From positions 1-32,991 of the forward strand of contig CAMLLB010000051.1 in the NCBI GenBank assembly GCA_946480815.1: DNA of 32,991 bases. The letters are read 5' to 3'. Positions 7,253-16,036 of this stretch are shown in pieces (the first letter of the stretch is position 1; each line of letters starts with the position of its first letter). The position numbers and the translations under genes were made by a program. The DNA is from an uncultured Flavobacteriales bacterium. GTDB lineage: Bacteria; Bacteroidota; Bacteroidia; Flavobacteriales; Crocinitomicaceae. The notes below the pieces were generated by a model. The model did not search any database, was not told the DNA's origin, and saw only the letters and a program-made list of their open reading frames with translations.

Positions 7253-8530
7253 TTAATATTGATATAATTTCAAAAGTTCGGAATCTAACCTTAGTAACTC
7301 AGTGTCTAGCAGCTTCATTTGCCACTCCATAAAGACAGTTTCGATTTCAGTATATGTTATGCGACCTTCTTCATATAACAATAAGCTCTTATTATAGATC
7401 AATTGCAAATTATCGACCATTTTCCTAGTTTGTTCCAACTTAGCTTTTGTATTAAATAGCCTTTGTTCTTGCTCCTGTTTTTGTTTTTCAAAAGACAATT
7501 CTGCTAATTGCATTTTATCAGCAATTTCAGTTTGTTTAATAGAGTTTAACTGTTTTGTTTTGAGCCACTCTCCACGGTTAAATATTGGGATATTCAAATA
7601 GAATCCAATTCCTTCATAAAGATTTTGATTGATTTGATCTCCATATCTTTTGGTAGGGCTTCCTGGAATTAAATAATCCTTGTTGTTAGTTGAAAAACCT
7701 GTTCCAATTAAACCATTTAATGCAATGGTGGGTACAATACTGGAACGGTCAGATTGTAATTGATTTTCCAGTATTTCGGATTCAATTTCAAGTGATTCAA
7801 TAGTGTATTTTTCTGATAATTGAGGTTTATCGGAGATTGCAGAAATAGAAGATAAATTAAAGGTATGGTTAGTAGATAAGGGTACACCTATTTGGAAGTT
7901 TAACTGTATCGTTTTTAGTCTTAATTCGTTCGATATATTCAGTAGTAAATCCTGTTCATTCAATAACGAATTATAACTTTTGAGTGTATCAACAGAATTA
8001 ATTCTACCTTCTCGAATAAGCAAGCGTTGGATAGCTTGAATCTGCTTGTATTTTTCAATTCGCGATTCAGCTAGTTGGGTTTGGATCGATAGTTTACATA
8101 GAGTAATATACGTTTCAATTACTTGTATTCTCAATTCATTCTGTTTCGCTATTAAATTGATTTCATCTCTTTGAACTGTTGATTTAAGTATGTTTCGCTT
8201 ATGGAAATAATTGAACCCATTGAATAGCATAACACTTGAATTCAGTCCGAAAGATTGCGAGTTAACCGAGCTTGTTGCAAACGTATTCGTAAATGGATCG
8301 AGTCTACGCCCAAAAGATGTATTGGCTCCTGCATATGCACTTAAATTTGGAAGTAAACTCCACCAATGATATTGATTGTTTATCTGTGACCGATTAAAGA
8401 AACTAGATTCCGTTGCCGTTTGGAGGGAATTGCTTTTTACCTTATCCAAACAGAATTGCAGGGTAACTGGTTCCTGACTATATACAGTAGAAAACAAAAA
8501 AAATGAACCTATGAAAAAGATCAGCCTCAT
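7253..8530 (-). CDS. TolC-family outer-membrane efflux protein
   Basis: 425 residues, normal length for TolC-like outer-membrane factors. It opens with a signal peptide (MRLIFFIGSFFLFSTVYSQ) and has two long heptad-rich helical regions with short beta-rich segments between, including 'LNIPIFNRGEW', which matches the family's conserved 'P.F..G' element at the start of the second half. It would form the outer-membrane channel through which the peptide leaves the cell. The start codon overlaps the HlyD-like stop by 4 nt (ATGA), so the two are translationally coupled. Confidence 0.9.
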   Translation of the reverse strand: MRLIFFIGSFFLFSTVYSQEPVTLQFCLDKVKSNSLQTATESSFFNRSQINNQYHWWSLLPNLSAYAGANTSFGRRLDPFTNTFATSSVNSQSFGLNSSVMLFNGFNYFHKRNILKSTVQRDEINLIAKQNELRIQVIETYITLCKLSIQTQLAESRIEKYKQIQAIQRLLIREGRINSVDTLKSYNSLLNEQDLLLNISNELRLKTIQLNFQIGVPLSTNHTFNLSSISAISDKPQLSEKYTIESLEIESEILENQLQSDRSSIVPTIALNGLIGTGFSTNNKDYLIPGSPTKRYGDQINQNLYEGIGFYLNIPIFNRGEWLKTKQLNSIKQTEIADKMQLAELSFEKQKQEQEQRLFNTKAKLEQTRKMVDNLQLIYNKSLLLYEEGRITYTEIETVFMEWQMKLLDTELLRLDSELLKLYQY

Positions 8531-9822
8531 TTAATCAAAGCTGTTAATTGTTCAAAGAATCGCTCCAATAACCGTTTATCTTTTGTAATAATTTTCACGT
8601 TTCCTTTCAATTGGGCTTTAAAAGGAATCTCCTTTTTGTAAGTGGTTTTTAATTGTTCAGGAAGGAGTATTTTCACTTCGTATTTTCCTTCTTTGTCGAT
8701 TTGGGTAATTGTTGTTACTTTTCCCTCCAGCATTCCAAATTCTGCTTTGGGGAAATCAGTGAGTTCTACAAATGTCTTTTGACCGATCTTTACTTTTCCT
8801 GATCCTGAACTTTCAATAGTTGCAAGGGCAATATAACCACTTCCTTTCGGAACAATAACAATAGAGGCTTCATTTGCTTTGTAGAAACGATTGACTTGAA
8901 GCAGCTTATTAAATATGACTTTACCTGAACATGGAGCAACCCAAACGGCATTCTTTTCCCATGTCTGAAAACCATTTATAAGAGCAGAAATGCTCATTTG
9001 AATTTCTGAGGACATTTGAAGTTTTTTCAATTTTGAATCATGCTCTAAACGCAAACGTTCCTTTCTCAAGGTGTTTAATGTAATAAGGTTTTGTACATGC
9101 TGTTCTTTTTGGCTTTGAACCGATTGTAAGGCCTGTGATTGTGTTCGTTTATCTTGTGTTAAGCTCTGCTTTGAAATGGCATTTTGTTCCGCTAATCGCT
9201 CACTGCTTGCCAATTGTTCTTGAATCAATTCATATTCTCCTTCTGACAATTTAATTTTCTTATTTGAAATAACTTGCAATTGTTCCCGAAATGAAATCTC
9301 ACGTTGAATGGAAGCTAATTCCTGAAGAATCATATTTTCCGAATATTCGCTGTTCCATTCTGCTATTTTGGAAAGAAGTGTTGTCCATTGTTCCTGAAAA
9401 GTTCCAAGCTTCAATTTTTGACTAAAAACAGGAATTTGTTTTTGAAATAGCCCGTTAAATTCTTCCAATTTATTCAAATAATTTCTAGCCCTTTCAATGT
9501 CTTCGGATTTCGCCTGAATATCAAATTGAGCGATTAAGTCTCCAACATTTACCTGTTGATTTTCTTTAACATTCAGTGCTTTTAACTGAATATAACTTTG
9601 ATTTGAAAGTTCAATAGGTGGTTTAGATGAAGTTACCAATACTTCACCTGCAATTTCATCCGGGTAACGAATGAACCAAGCAAGAGCAATAATAACCAAT
9701 AAGACAATTAAAAACACCCCATTTCCAGACCTTACAATCCATGAGGGTGGATTTGAAAGCATTTCATTCATTTGCTCACTTTTCAATTCAATATCTATGT
9801 CTCTTTTCTCTTCCATAATCAT
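8527..9822 (-). CDS. HlyD-like periplasmic adaptor of a peptide exporter
   Basis: 431 residues. A short cytoplasmic N-terminus is followed by one membrane segment (about 35-51), a lipoyl-like half-motif, a long glutamine-rich coiled-coil hairpin (about 120-270), the second lipoyl half ('VAPCSGKVIFNKL') and a beta-barrel region. This is the normal architecture of adaptors that link a bacteriocin-type ABC exporter to TolC. The ATG overlaps the exporter's stop by 4 nt. It acts in the periplasm, bridging the C39-ABC transporter and the outer-membrane factor next to it. Confidence 0.92.
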   Translation of the reverse strand: MIMEEKRDIDIELKSEQMNEMLSNPPSWIVRSGNGVFLIVLLVIIALAWFIRYPDEIAGEVLVTSSKPPIELSNQSYIQLKALNVKENQQVNVGDLIAQFDIQAKSEDIERARNYLNKLEEFNGLFQKQIPVFSQKLKLGTFQEQWTTLLSKIAEWNSEYSENMILQELASIQREISFREQLQVISNKKIKLSEGEYELIQEQLASSERLAEQNAISKQSLTQDKRTQSQALQSVQSQKEQHVQNLITLNTLRKERLRLEHDSKLKKLQMSSEIQMSISALINGFQTWEKNAVWVAPCSGKVIFNKLLQVNRFYKANEASIVIVPKGSGYIALATIESSGSGKVKIGQKTFVELTDFPKAEFGMLEGKVTTITQIDKEGKYEVKILLPEQLKTTYKKEIPFKAQLKGNVKIITKDKRLLERFFEQLTALIK

Positions 9823-12038
9823 GAATTGATTTCTTCACTTTCGATCTTCTCCAAATCAAGTTGACTTTGAACAAGACTATAATAAGCTCCATTCAATGCT
9901 ATAAGTTCACTATGTGTCCCCTTTTCTACCATTTTCCCATTATCCAAAACAATAATTTGGTCGGCATTTTTTACAGTGCTTAATCTGTGAGCAATAACAA
10001 CAGCAGTTCTACCTTGAAAAAAATTATCAAGATTTTGCATAATTATCTTTTCATTTCTTGAATCAAGTGAGCTTGTTGCTTCATCAAAGAATAAAAAAGT
10101 CGGATTTTTATAGACAGCACGTGCGATCAAAATCCGTTGTTTTTGTCCACCACTTATCCCCATTCCTTCATTTCCAATTTTAGTATTGTAACTTAATGGG
10201 AGGCTTTCAATAAAATCCTGGATATTGGCGATTTCAACGGCTCGTTTAAGTTTTTCCTTATCAATTCGGTCTTCACCAATAGCTATATTATTCGCAATAG
10301 TATCATTAAACAAATAACCGTCTTGCATAACTGAACCACAGTTTTCCCTCCAAATATGCTGCGTTAAGTTCCCTAACTCAACAGAACCAATTTTGATTTT
10401 ACCTTTACTTGGTTCGTAAAATCTGAGAAGTAATTTCATTAGGGTAGTCTTACCACTACCACTTGCTCCAACAATTGCTGTTAACTTATTGGATTCAATA
10501 GTAAAACTTATATCTTTTAAAACGTTAGTATCATCTCCCGTGTACCGAAAGGTTATATCATCAAGTACTAAATTTTTGTTCTCAGGTAATTCATTTTGCC
10601 TATTGGAATTTTCAGGCTCTTCGTCTTCTTTATCATGGATTTCAGAAAGTCTGTCAAGTGATATTTTAGCATCTTGAACAGCATAGATAAAAGACAAAAA
10701 CTGTGAAATTGGTGCATTCAACTGTCCAATAATATAGGATATAGACAACATCATTCCTAGTGTCAATTGTCCATCAATGACCAATTTAGCAGTGTAAAAA
10801 CTCACTAAAATGTTCTTGAACTCATTAATGAACAATGCTCCGTTACTTTGGAGTTGTTCTAATCGAAGACTTTTGATCCGTAGTTTGAACAAACGAACTT
10901 GTATTCTTTCCCAACCCCAACGTTTTTGTCTTTCTGCATTGTGCAATTTAATTTCTTGCATTCCCTGGACCAATTCTACGATTTTGGATCGATCCTCACC
11001 TCCTTGAGAAAAGCGTTTGTAATCTAAATCTTTTCTTCTTTTGAGGAAGATTTGAACCCATAAGAAATAGATTACACTGCCCACTAGGAATATCAAGAAG
11101 ATAGGTAAACTATATAATACTAAAACAATACTAAAAACAACAAAGTTGAAAAATGAAAAAAGGACACTTAGTGTTTGATTGGTTAAAAGAGTTTCTATAC
11201 GATGGTGGTCGTCAACCCGTTGCATAATATCGCCAATCTTTTTAGCGTCAAAAAATGATATTGGCAACTTCATTAATTTGATTAAGAAGTTAGATACCAA
11301 TGAAATATTAACTCTTGCGCTCAAATGCAATAAAAGCCAACTTCGAATTATTTCAACGCTCATTTTTCCAAGGAACACAAATAACTGCCCAAAAAGAATT
11401 AGATAAAGAAAATGAACATCTTTATTCTGAATACCTATATCAACAACACTTTGGGTTAAAAATGGAAATATTAATTGTAAAAGGCTTGCAGCCAGTAATC
11501 CAAAACTTAGTTGAACCAATAATTTCCGATAGCCTTTTAAATACTTAAACAGAAATCTAAATCCATTTTTATTATTGCCACCGTTACCTTCTTCAGATTC
11601 GGTCAAAAACGGTGTTGGTTCAAGTAATAAGCAAATACCTTCTTCGGTATTTTCATTAGCGTGAATCCCAATCCAACTTCTTAAAAATTCACTTTTGGAA
11701 TAAACTAGCCTTCCTCTTCCTGGATCAGCAACATAAATTTTTTCACCTTTGATTTTATATACAACAACGTAATGTTGTTCATTCCAAAAGCAGATACAAG
11801 GTAATGGGGCTTCTTTTGTTAGGCTCTCCAAATTAATTTTCACCGCTAATGTTCTAAAGCCGATACTTTCCGCAGCATCACTAATCGCCTTTAGACTACT
11901 TCCTGATTTTGTTGTTTCGCATAGAGTACGCAATCTTTCTAATGAAATGGATTTTCCAAAGTATTTTGCAACCATACGCAGACAGGTTGGTCCACAGTCC
12001 ATGGAATCCGGTTGTAAATATGTTGGAAAAACTTTCAA
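9819..12038 (-). CDS. Peptidase-containing ABC transporter (C39) for GG-leader peptides
   Basis: 739 residues with the full PCAT layout. Residues 1-130 are a C39 peptidase with Q9, catalytic C15 in DCGPTC, H89 and D105 (ADPGRG). A six-helix membrane domain spans about 165-460. The ATPase follows, with Walker A GASGSGKTT (about 523), signature ISGGQKQR (about 629) and Walker B FLFFDEATSSLD (about 648), then an H-loop in AHRLST. These enzymes cleave leader peptides after a double glycine and pump the core out. The precursor at 16037-16249 has just such a GG site. The gene lies 9 bp downstream of the OmpA-like gene in the same operon. Confidence 0.96.
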   Translation of the reverse strand: MKVFPTYLQPDSMDCGPTCLRMVAKYFGKSISLERLRTLCETTKSGSSLKAISDAAESIGFRTLAVKINLESLTKEAPLPCICFWNEQHYVVVYKIKGEKIYVADPGRGRLVYSKSEFLRSWIGIHANENTEEGICLLLEPTPFLTESEEGNGGNNKNGFRFLFKYLKGYRKLLVQLSFGLLAASLLQLIFPFLTQSVVDIGIQNKDVHFLYLILFGQLFVFLGKMSVEIIRSWLLLHLSARVNISLVSNFLIKLMKLPISFFDAKKIGDIMQRVDDHHRIETLLTNQTLSVLFSFFNFVVFSIVLVLYSLPIFLIFLVGSVIYFLWVQIFLKRRKDLDYKRFSQGGEDRSKIVELVQGMQEIKLHNAERQKRWGWERIQVRLFKLRIKSLRLEQLQSNGALFINEFKNILVSFYTAKLVIDGQLTLGMMLSISYIIGQLNAPISQFLSFIYAVQDAKISLDRLSEIHDKEDEEPENSNRQNELPENKNLVLDDITFRYTGDDTNVLKDISFTIESNKLTAIVGASGSGKTTLMKLLLRFYEPSKGKIKIGSVELGNLTQHIWRENCGSVMQDGYLFNDTIANNIAIGEDRIDKEKLKRAVEIANIQDFIESLPLSYNTKIGNEGMGISGGQKQRILIARAVYKNPTFLFFDEATSSLDSRNEKIIMQNLDNFFQGRTAVVIAHRLSTVKNADQIIVLDNGKMVEKGTHSELIALNGAYYSLVQSQLDLEKIESEEINS

Positions 12039-12047
12039 ATGATTAAC

Positions 12048-12803
12048 TTATTTAATAAATGTGACTTCTACACGACGGTTCTTAGCTTCATTGGCTGGGG
12101 AAGTTTCTTCTACCAATTTTGAATCATTACTAAAACCAATACATTTTATTCTTGATTCCCCAATTCCTTTCCTTACTAAGTATTTTTTAACTTGCTCAGC
12201 TCTTTTTAGAGAGAGATCATAATTTGATCTGCAACACACATGACCCCCAAGTTGAATATTCAAAGACGTGTCTTGTTTCATAATGAATAAAAGTTTATCC
12301 AACGATTCATAGGAAGATCCTAAAAGATTATCCGTTGCACCTTGAAAATTAATGTGGAGATTAATTGGTTTGTTAAAACCAAATGAGGTTTCAATTTTGT
12401 AAATCGCAATGTCAACTCTTCGAAATTGTTCATCATTCAAAGATTGATTCCTTTTACGTTTCTCATTTAAGTTGGTACTATCAATAATTGATTCCTTTAA
12501 TTGACTTTTATTTATTAAGTCCATAACGGCTTTTAGCCTATTGGTAGCAAGTCTATTGTTATAAACAATTGATCCTACTGTATCTGTATAAGCGACAATT
12601 TTTATCTTGTATTTATGACTTTTACTTAGACTATTGAATTTAGTAATTATCGAATTCGAGTTTTTCACACTATAACTGCCAGAGTTGAAGAAAGCAGAAA
12701 TTGAATCGATTTTTGTTTCCTTTACCAAATCCTGTCCACAACATAAAAATGAATTGAAACATAGAAACAACACCATCAGCTGAATAAATCTATTTAACCC
12801 CAT
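12048..12803 (-). CDS. Double OmpA-like domain protein in the RiPP operon
   Basis: 251 residues with a signal peptide ending near CCGQ. Two OmpA-like halves can be read. The first (about 60-135) has 'AYTDTVGS...NRLATNRLKAVMDLI' and 'RRVDIAI'. The second (about 145-251) has 'GGHVCCRSNYDLSLKRAEQVKKYLVRKGI', then 'NRRVEVTF'. The conserved TD of the first domain is kept, while the second reads GHVC instead of GHTD, so its peptidoglycan-binding pocket may be altered. OmpA-like domains normally anchor proteins to the cell wall in the periplasm. It overlaps the SPASM gene end by 10 nt and precedes the exporter, so a role in export or target-cell interaction is possible but inferred. Confidence 0.85.
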   Translation of the reverse strand: MGLNRFIQLMVLFLCFNSFLCCGQDLVKETKIDSISAFFNSGSYSVKNSNSIITKFNSLSKSHKYKIKIVAYTDTVGSIVYNNRLATNRLKAVMDLINKSQLKESIIDSTNLNEKRKRNQSLNDEQFRRVDIAIYKIETSFGFNKPINLHINFQGATDNLLGSSYESLDKLLFIMKQDTSLNIQLGGHVCCRSNYDLSLKRAEQVKKYLVRKGIGESRIKCIGFSNDSKLVEETSPANEAKNRRVEVTFIK

Positions 12804-13912
12804 ATATTTCGATTAATATTTTCCAATAATTTTTCATCTATGCTAATCTTATTGTTGTCAAATACAATTCCACATTCTTTTTCTGACAAATAATTTTCCT
12901 CGTCACTCCAAAGACTAATGAAAGGATTGTATCCACACTTTGATGGTTTCCCTAATTCTGAATTCTTATCTGTAAAGGCTCTACAATCAGTGCAAACCCA
13001 ACGAAATTCGCACATGGAACAAACTGAAATCTGATCTTTCGTAACTTCCCAAGAGCTTTGAAAGTCAGTATCATTAAGAATATCAATAATTTTCTCTGAA
13101 TCAATACTTCCGTAATTTGAATCTAAAGATGGACAGTTACAAATCATTCCATCTTTATTGATACTTAATTTATGCGATAGACAGCTATTGAAATTTCGAT
13201 TTTTGACATAAGAAGAAGTACTGATTGTAAAATTGTCAGTCGATACATTTCCACAGTTATCATGTGTAATTTTTTCCTGACTGGAGAAAATGATATTCTT
13301 GAAACCATTTTCTAACTCAAAGCCTTTTTTCGAGTTATAAATAGTCACTTTATACAACCTTAAAAAATCACTCAGGGAAGTTTCCATAAAATCTTGCAAT
13401 CCTTCATTGAATGGAATTAACATATGTATTGATTCAACTGTTGAGGATTCAACTGATTTTTTGATTTTTAAAAAGTTGTCTGTAAATGATTTATAATCGA
13501 GGAATCTAATTTCAATAAATTGAGTTCCACAAGAATCTAGCTCCTGAATAGCTTTCAAAAAATCCCATGTGGAATTTGAATCAAGTTCTAATATCGAGTT
13601 AGTTAGTTTGGAATATGGGTAATACTTCGTTGATATTTCTTTTAAATTGACACCTATTTCGTCAGGAACTTCAATTCCAAGTTCTTTTCCAAGAATAAAT
13701 TCTTTATATTCTGTTAAGACTTCTCTTTCAGTATCAGAAATAGCAAATTCGATACTTAATGATCGATCATTTGATTCCAAATAATCGATTAAACTGTTTG
13801 GAACCAAATACATATTTCCATATAAAAGATCAATCAAAGTAGATCGATTATACCCCTTAGTGGAAATAATATTCGGATAAAGTTTTACTTTATTTCCAAA
13901 ACCCTTAATCAT
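12794..13912 (-). CDS. SPASM-domain maturase, grasp-with-spasm type, no radical-SAM motif
   Basis: 372 residues. The cysteine-rich C-terminal half is a SPASM domain: C244, C258, C260 around 'LSINKDGMICNCP', then C298, C301, C307, C310 in 'CSMCEFRWVCTDC', and C326 in KCGYNP. The N-terminal 127 residues contain no cysteine at all, so the CxxxCxxC that binds the SAM-cleaving iron-sulphur cluster is absent. This combination next to an ATP-grasp enzyme and a GG-leader precursor is the described grasp-with-spasm arrangement of Bacteroidota. It probably binds auxiliary iron-sulphur clusters and assists peptide maturation; its chemical step is not established from sequence. The start overlaps the stop of the 59-aa gene (ATGA). 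Confidence 0.9.
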   Translation of the reverse strand: MIKGFGNKVKLYPNIISTKGYNRSTLIDLLYGNMYLVPNSLIDYLESNDRSLSIEFAISDTEREVLTEYKEFILGKELGIEVPDEIGVNLKEISTKYYPYSKLTNSILELDSNSTWDFLKAIQELDSCGTQFIEIRFLDYKSFTDNFLKIKKSVESSTVESIHMLIPFNEGLQDFMETSLSDFLRLYKVTIYNSKKGFELENGFKNIIFSSQEKITHDNCGNVSTDNFTISTSSYVKNRNFNSCLSHKLSINKDGMICNCPSLDSNYGSIDSEKIIDILNDTDFQSSWEVTKDQISVCSMCEFRWVCTDCRAFTDKNSELGKPSKCGYNPFISLWSDEENYLSEKECGIVFDNNKISIDEKLLENINRNIWG

Positions 13913-14088
13913 ATTAGATTTTCACTTTTAATTATTAACGAAATAGGCTGAATCGGCGCAAATAACTCTTCTATATTATTCATTTTAAGCTGTTTTATGT
14001 CTGTTTTCTTTCTTTGCTCCTTTACATAGGGTGTTTCTTGGATAAACCTTTTAGCGAAAAGTGCATCAACAGTTTTAATCTCTTCCAT
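13909..14088 (-). CDS. 59-aa protein between the two maturases, unknown
   Basis: A short gene fills the gap between the ATP-grasp and SPASM genes. Its stop overlaps the SPASM start by 4 nt, and its ATG at 14088 lies 6 bp after the ATP-grasp stop, so it is almost certainly translated. The protein starts MEEIKTVDALFAKRF and ends in 'IEELFAPIQPISLIIKSENLI'. It is a basic helix followed by a proline-containing hydrophobic tail. It has no GG site and no cysteine, so it does not look like a second substrate. A scaffold, leader-binding partner or maturase-bridging subunit is possible. I do not recognise a family. Confidence 0.8.
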   Translation of the reverse strand: MEEIKTVDALFAKRFIQETPYVKEQRKKTDIKQLKMNNIEELFAPIQPISLIIKSENLI

Positions 14089-14094
14089 TATACT

Positions 14095-15069
14095 TTAGTT
14101 TAATAAAAATGAAACCACTTCAAAATCGATATTGGAATTTATAACATCTGAAACCGCACCATATTGACCACAAGGATTGATTTCTAAAAACACGTACTTA
14201 AGATCACTTGTAACTACTATATCAAGTGAGCCAAAGTTTAGATTTATTTCGATCATTAATTTTTGTACCTGTTCTTCAATTTCAGGAGGTAGGGTATAAT
14301 TACAAGAACGCATTCCGGATTGATAACCCAAGCGATAATCCAAAGATGCTTCATCCCTCGATTGGGAAAATATTGCTTGCGAAAATGTTTTACCATTTAT
14401 GAAAATGGTCCGTATCTCAAAATACTTATCAAGTTTTTCCTGGAAGAGACTTAAATCAAATTCATTAGGGATTTGGCTTAAGTCTTTCTTATCTATACTT
14501 GCAGTGTATCCCAACTTACAACTAATCATTCTTCCTAAATCATCGTGTTCTGGAAACTCATATGGATATGACAAGGATTTAGTAATTATACCATTGGTGC
14601 ATGAATCAAAAAAATCAATCAATTCCTTTTTGGAATTAGTAATCAGTGTTTTAGGAATTTCGATTCCCAATAAGATACATTTTTCAATAAATTCAATCTT
14701 ATTGAAATTACCATAACCAAATTTCCCAAGACATTTTTTGTTATTCAAACATCTTTGTATTTGGGAATATCTTGTTTTCACATGTTCTTTGGAATAAACC
14801 TCCATTCCCAAACTTAAGTAAGAATCATTCACCAGCCTTTTTACTCTAATATCTGTTCTTCTGTACCAAACAGATTTAATATCAGAATCCGAACAAATCC
14901 GGATATTGTTTCTATAAACATCATAACTAAAGGATTTATCACTCATTAGGTATCTAAATTCAATGGTATCATCTTCTAAAAACAATTCAAAATCTGCATT
15001 ATAGTAATTCAGATATGAAAGAACCCTTCTGGTATTCAAATCAGATCGTTCACTAAATATCAATATCAT
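14095..15069 (-). CDS. ATP-grasp peptide ligase, grasp-with-spasm type (graspetide maturase)
   Basis: The ATG at 15069 is preferred over the upstream one at 15102. It overlaps the previous stop by 4 nt like its neighbours, and MILIFSERSD is the expected first beta strand. The resulting 324 residues show ATP-grasp landmarks: K164 in GIITKSL, 'SLFQEKLDKYFEIRTIFINGK' (Q210 to R220), D283 in SLDIVV and the metal-binding end FLEINPCGQYG (E296, N298). RiPP ATP-grasp enzymes activate Asp or Glu side chains of a core peptide and join them to Thr or Ser (ester) or Lys (amide), making macrocycles. The likely substrate is the 70-aa peptide encoded upstream. Confidence 0.93.
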   Translation of the reverse strand: MILIFSERSDLNTRRVLSYLNYYNADFELFLEDDTIEFRYLMSDKSFSYDVYRNNIRICSDSDIKSVWYRRTDIRVKRLVNDSYLSLGMEVYSKEHVKTRYSQIQRCLNNKKCLGKFGYGNFNKIEFIEKCILLGIEIPKTLITNSKKELIDFFDSCTNGIITKSLSYPYEFPEHDDLGRMISCKLGYTASIDKKDLSQIPNEFDLSLFQEKLDKYFEIRTIFINGKTFSQAIFSQSRDEASLDYRLGYQSGMRSCNYTLPPEIEEQVQKLMIEINLNFGSLDIVVTSDLKYVFLEINPCGQYGAVSDVINSNIDFEVVSFLLN

Positions 15070-15965
15070 TGGAAGTTCAATTGTTTGGAAGGAATGGGGC
15101 AATTTTTAATTAAGCCATAAATCAATCTTTTCTCGATGATTAATTTGATTTCCGATGGAGTAAATTCTTTTTTCTTGGGAAGTTTAAGCATGGCATATTC
15201 CGTTGGTAAACCAAGAAAGGAATTATGCTTATCCAACCAAAGCAAATAAAAACTAGGAGCCATGCGTCCCTGAACAACTTCGTTCCTAAAAACCTCATTC
15301 ATTTCATTATAAAAATTCTGGTCGTATGCAGAATGAACCAAAATAAAAAAGGAAACATTAGATCGCAAAGGCAATAGCCATTCTCCGGGATAACCATAGG
15401 TTTTGATGATTCGTTTAAATTCAATTAAGTTGATCGAATCAGTAGCCCTTATTTCAGCACCAACTACAAGTGAATCATGTGCATTTAGACGAGGTTTAAT
15501 TCTAGGTGCAATATCGCGCTCCAACATAGCATCAAAAACTGCAATTAGAGAATCAGTCACTTTGTTTTTCAACCCGGCAGATTTGGCAAAACCCTGTTCA
15601 ACAATTTGCTTTTGCTTTTCGGTAAATCCCTCCATTACTTTTCCCGGTTGGATTTCATCCATTTGGAATAAACAGTTAAAATCAAAAGCATAAGTCGACC
15701 ATGCACTTTTTAAAGATTTGGCACTTTTAGTATTCTTCTGCATTTGTTTGTAGCAAAAGGCAGATAAAACATATTCCTCACAGTAAAGCTTACCGTACTT
15801 CTTTTTCACAGAAGTCAATTTTTTCAGTGATTTTTTATATTGTGCACTGTCAATAGCAAGCCTATAAGCAACATCGCATTCTTGTTTGTATTCAATGTGA
15901 TTAAATTGCGCTTTAGAGCCAATGCTCAATAAAAGAAACAATGTCAAAAGTGGGGTCTTCATCAT
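15066..15965 (-). CDS. DUF6624-like secreted protein in the RiPP operon
   Basis: The ATG at 15965 starts a clear signal peptide (MMKTPLLTLFLLLSIGSKAQ); 299 residues. The N-terminal part is helical and rich in lysine, like a small tetratricopeptide unit. The C-terminal half (about 160-280) has 'SFFILVHSAYDQNFYNEMNEV' and 'FYLLWLDKHNSFLGLPTEYA', which matches the DUF6624 pattern of a HSxxDxxF helix followed by LxDK and a QYGT-like end. The function of DUF6624 is unknown. Being first after the precursor and overlapping the ATP-grasp gene, it may be a secreted partner, such as an immunity protein or a carrier for the peptide. The assignment to DUF6624 is by eye. Confidence 0.75.
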   Translation of the reverse strand: MMKTPLLTLFLLLSIGSKAQFNHIEYKQECDVAYRLAIDSAQYKKSLKKLTSVKKKYGKLYCEEYVLSAFCYKQMQKNTKSAKSLKSAWSTYAFDFNCLFQMDEIQPGKVMEGFTEKQKQIVEQGFAKSAGLKNKVTDSLIAVFDAMLERDIAPRIKPRLNAHDSLVVGAEIRATDSINLIEFKRIIKTYGYPGEWLLPLRSNVSFFILVHSAYDQNFYNEMNEVFRNEVVQGRMAPSFYLLWLDKHNSFLGLPTEYAMLKLPKKKEFTPSEIKLIIEKRLIYGLIKNCPIPSKQLNFQ

Positions 15966-15987
15966 AGATTTAAATAAAAAAATTAAA

Positions 15988-16019
15988 GTTCTGTTGCCCG
16001 ATTGATCAGGCAACAGAAC
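15988..16019 (-). terminator. Hairpin between precursor and maturation genes (attenuator/terminator)
   Basis: Perfect 11-bp stem (15988-15998 with 16009-16019; arm GTTCTGTTGCC read on the minus strand) with a 10-nt loop, followed on the minus strand by a T-rich run. It lies 17 bp after the precursor stop and 22 bp before the next start, the classic place for partial termination that lets precursor mRNA exceed enzyme mRNA. Confidence 0.85.
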
Positions 16020-16036
16020 CAATTCTAGTTTAGAAA

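Noticed and set aside
12794..13912. Radical-SAM enzyme call for the SPASM protein
   Set aside because: No CxxxCxxC in the N-terminal half; only the SPASM cysteines are present.
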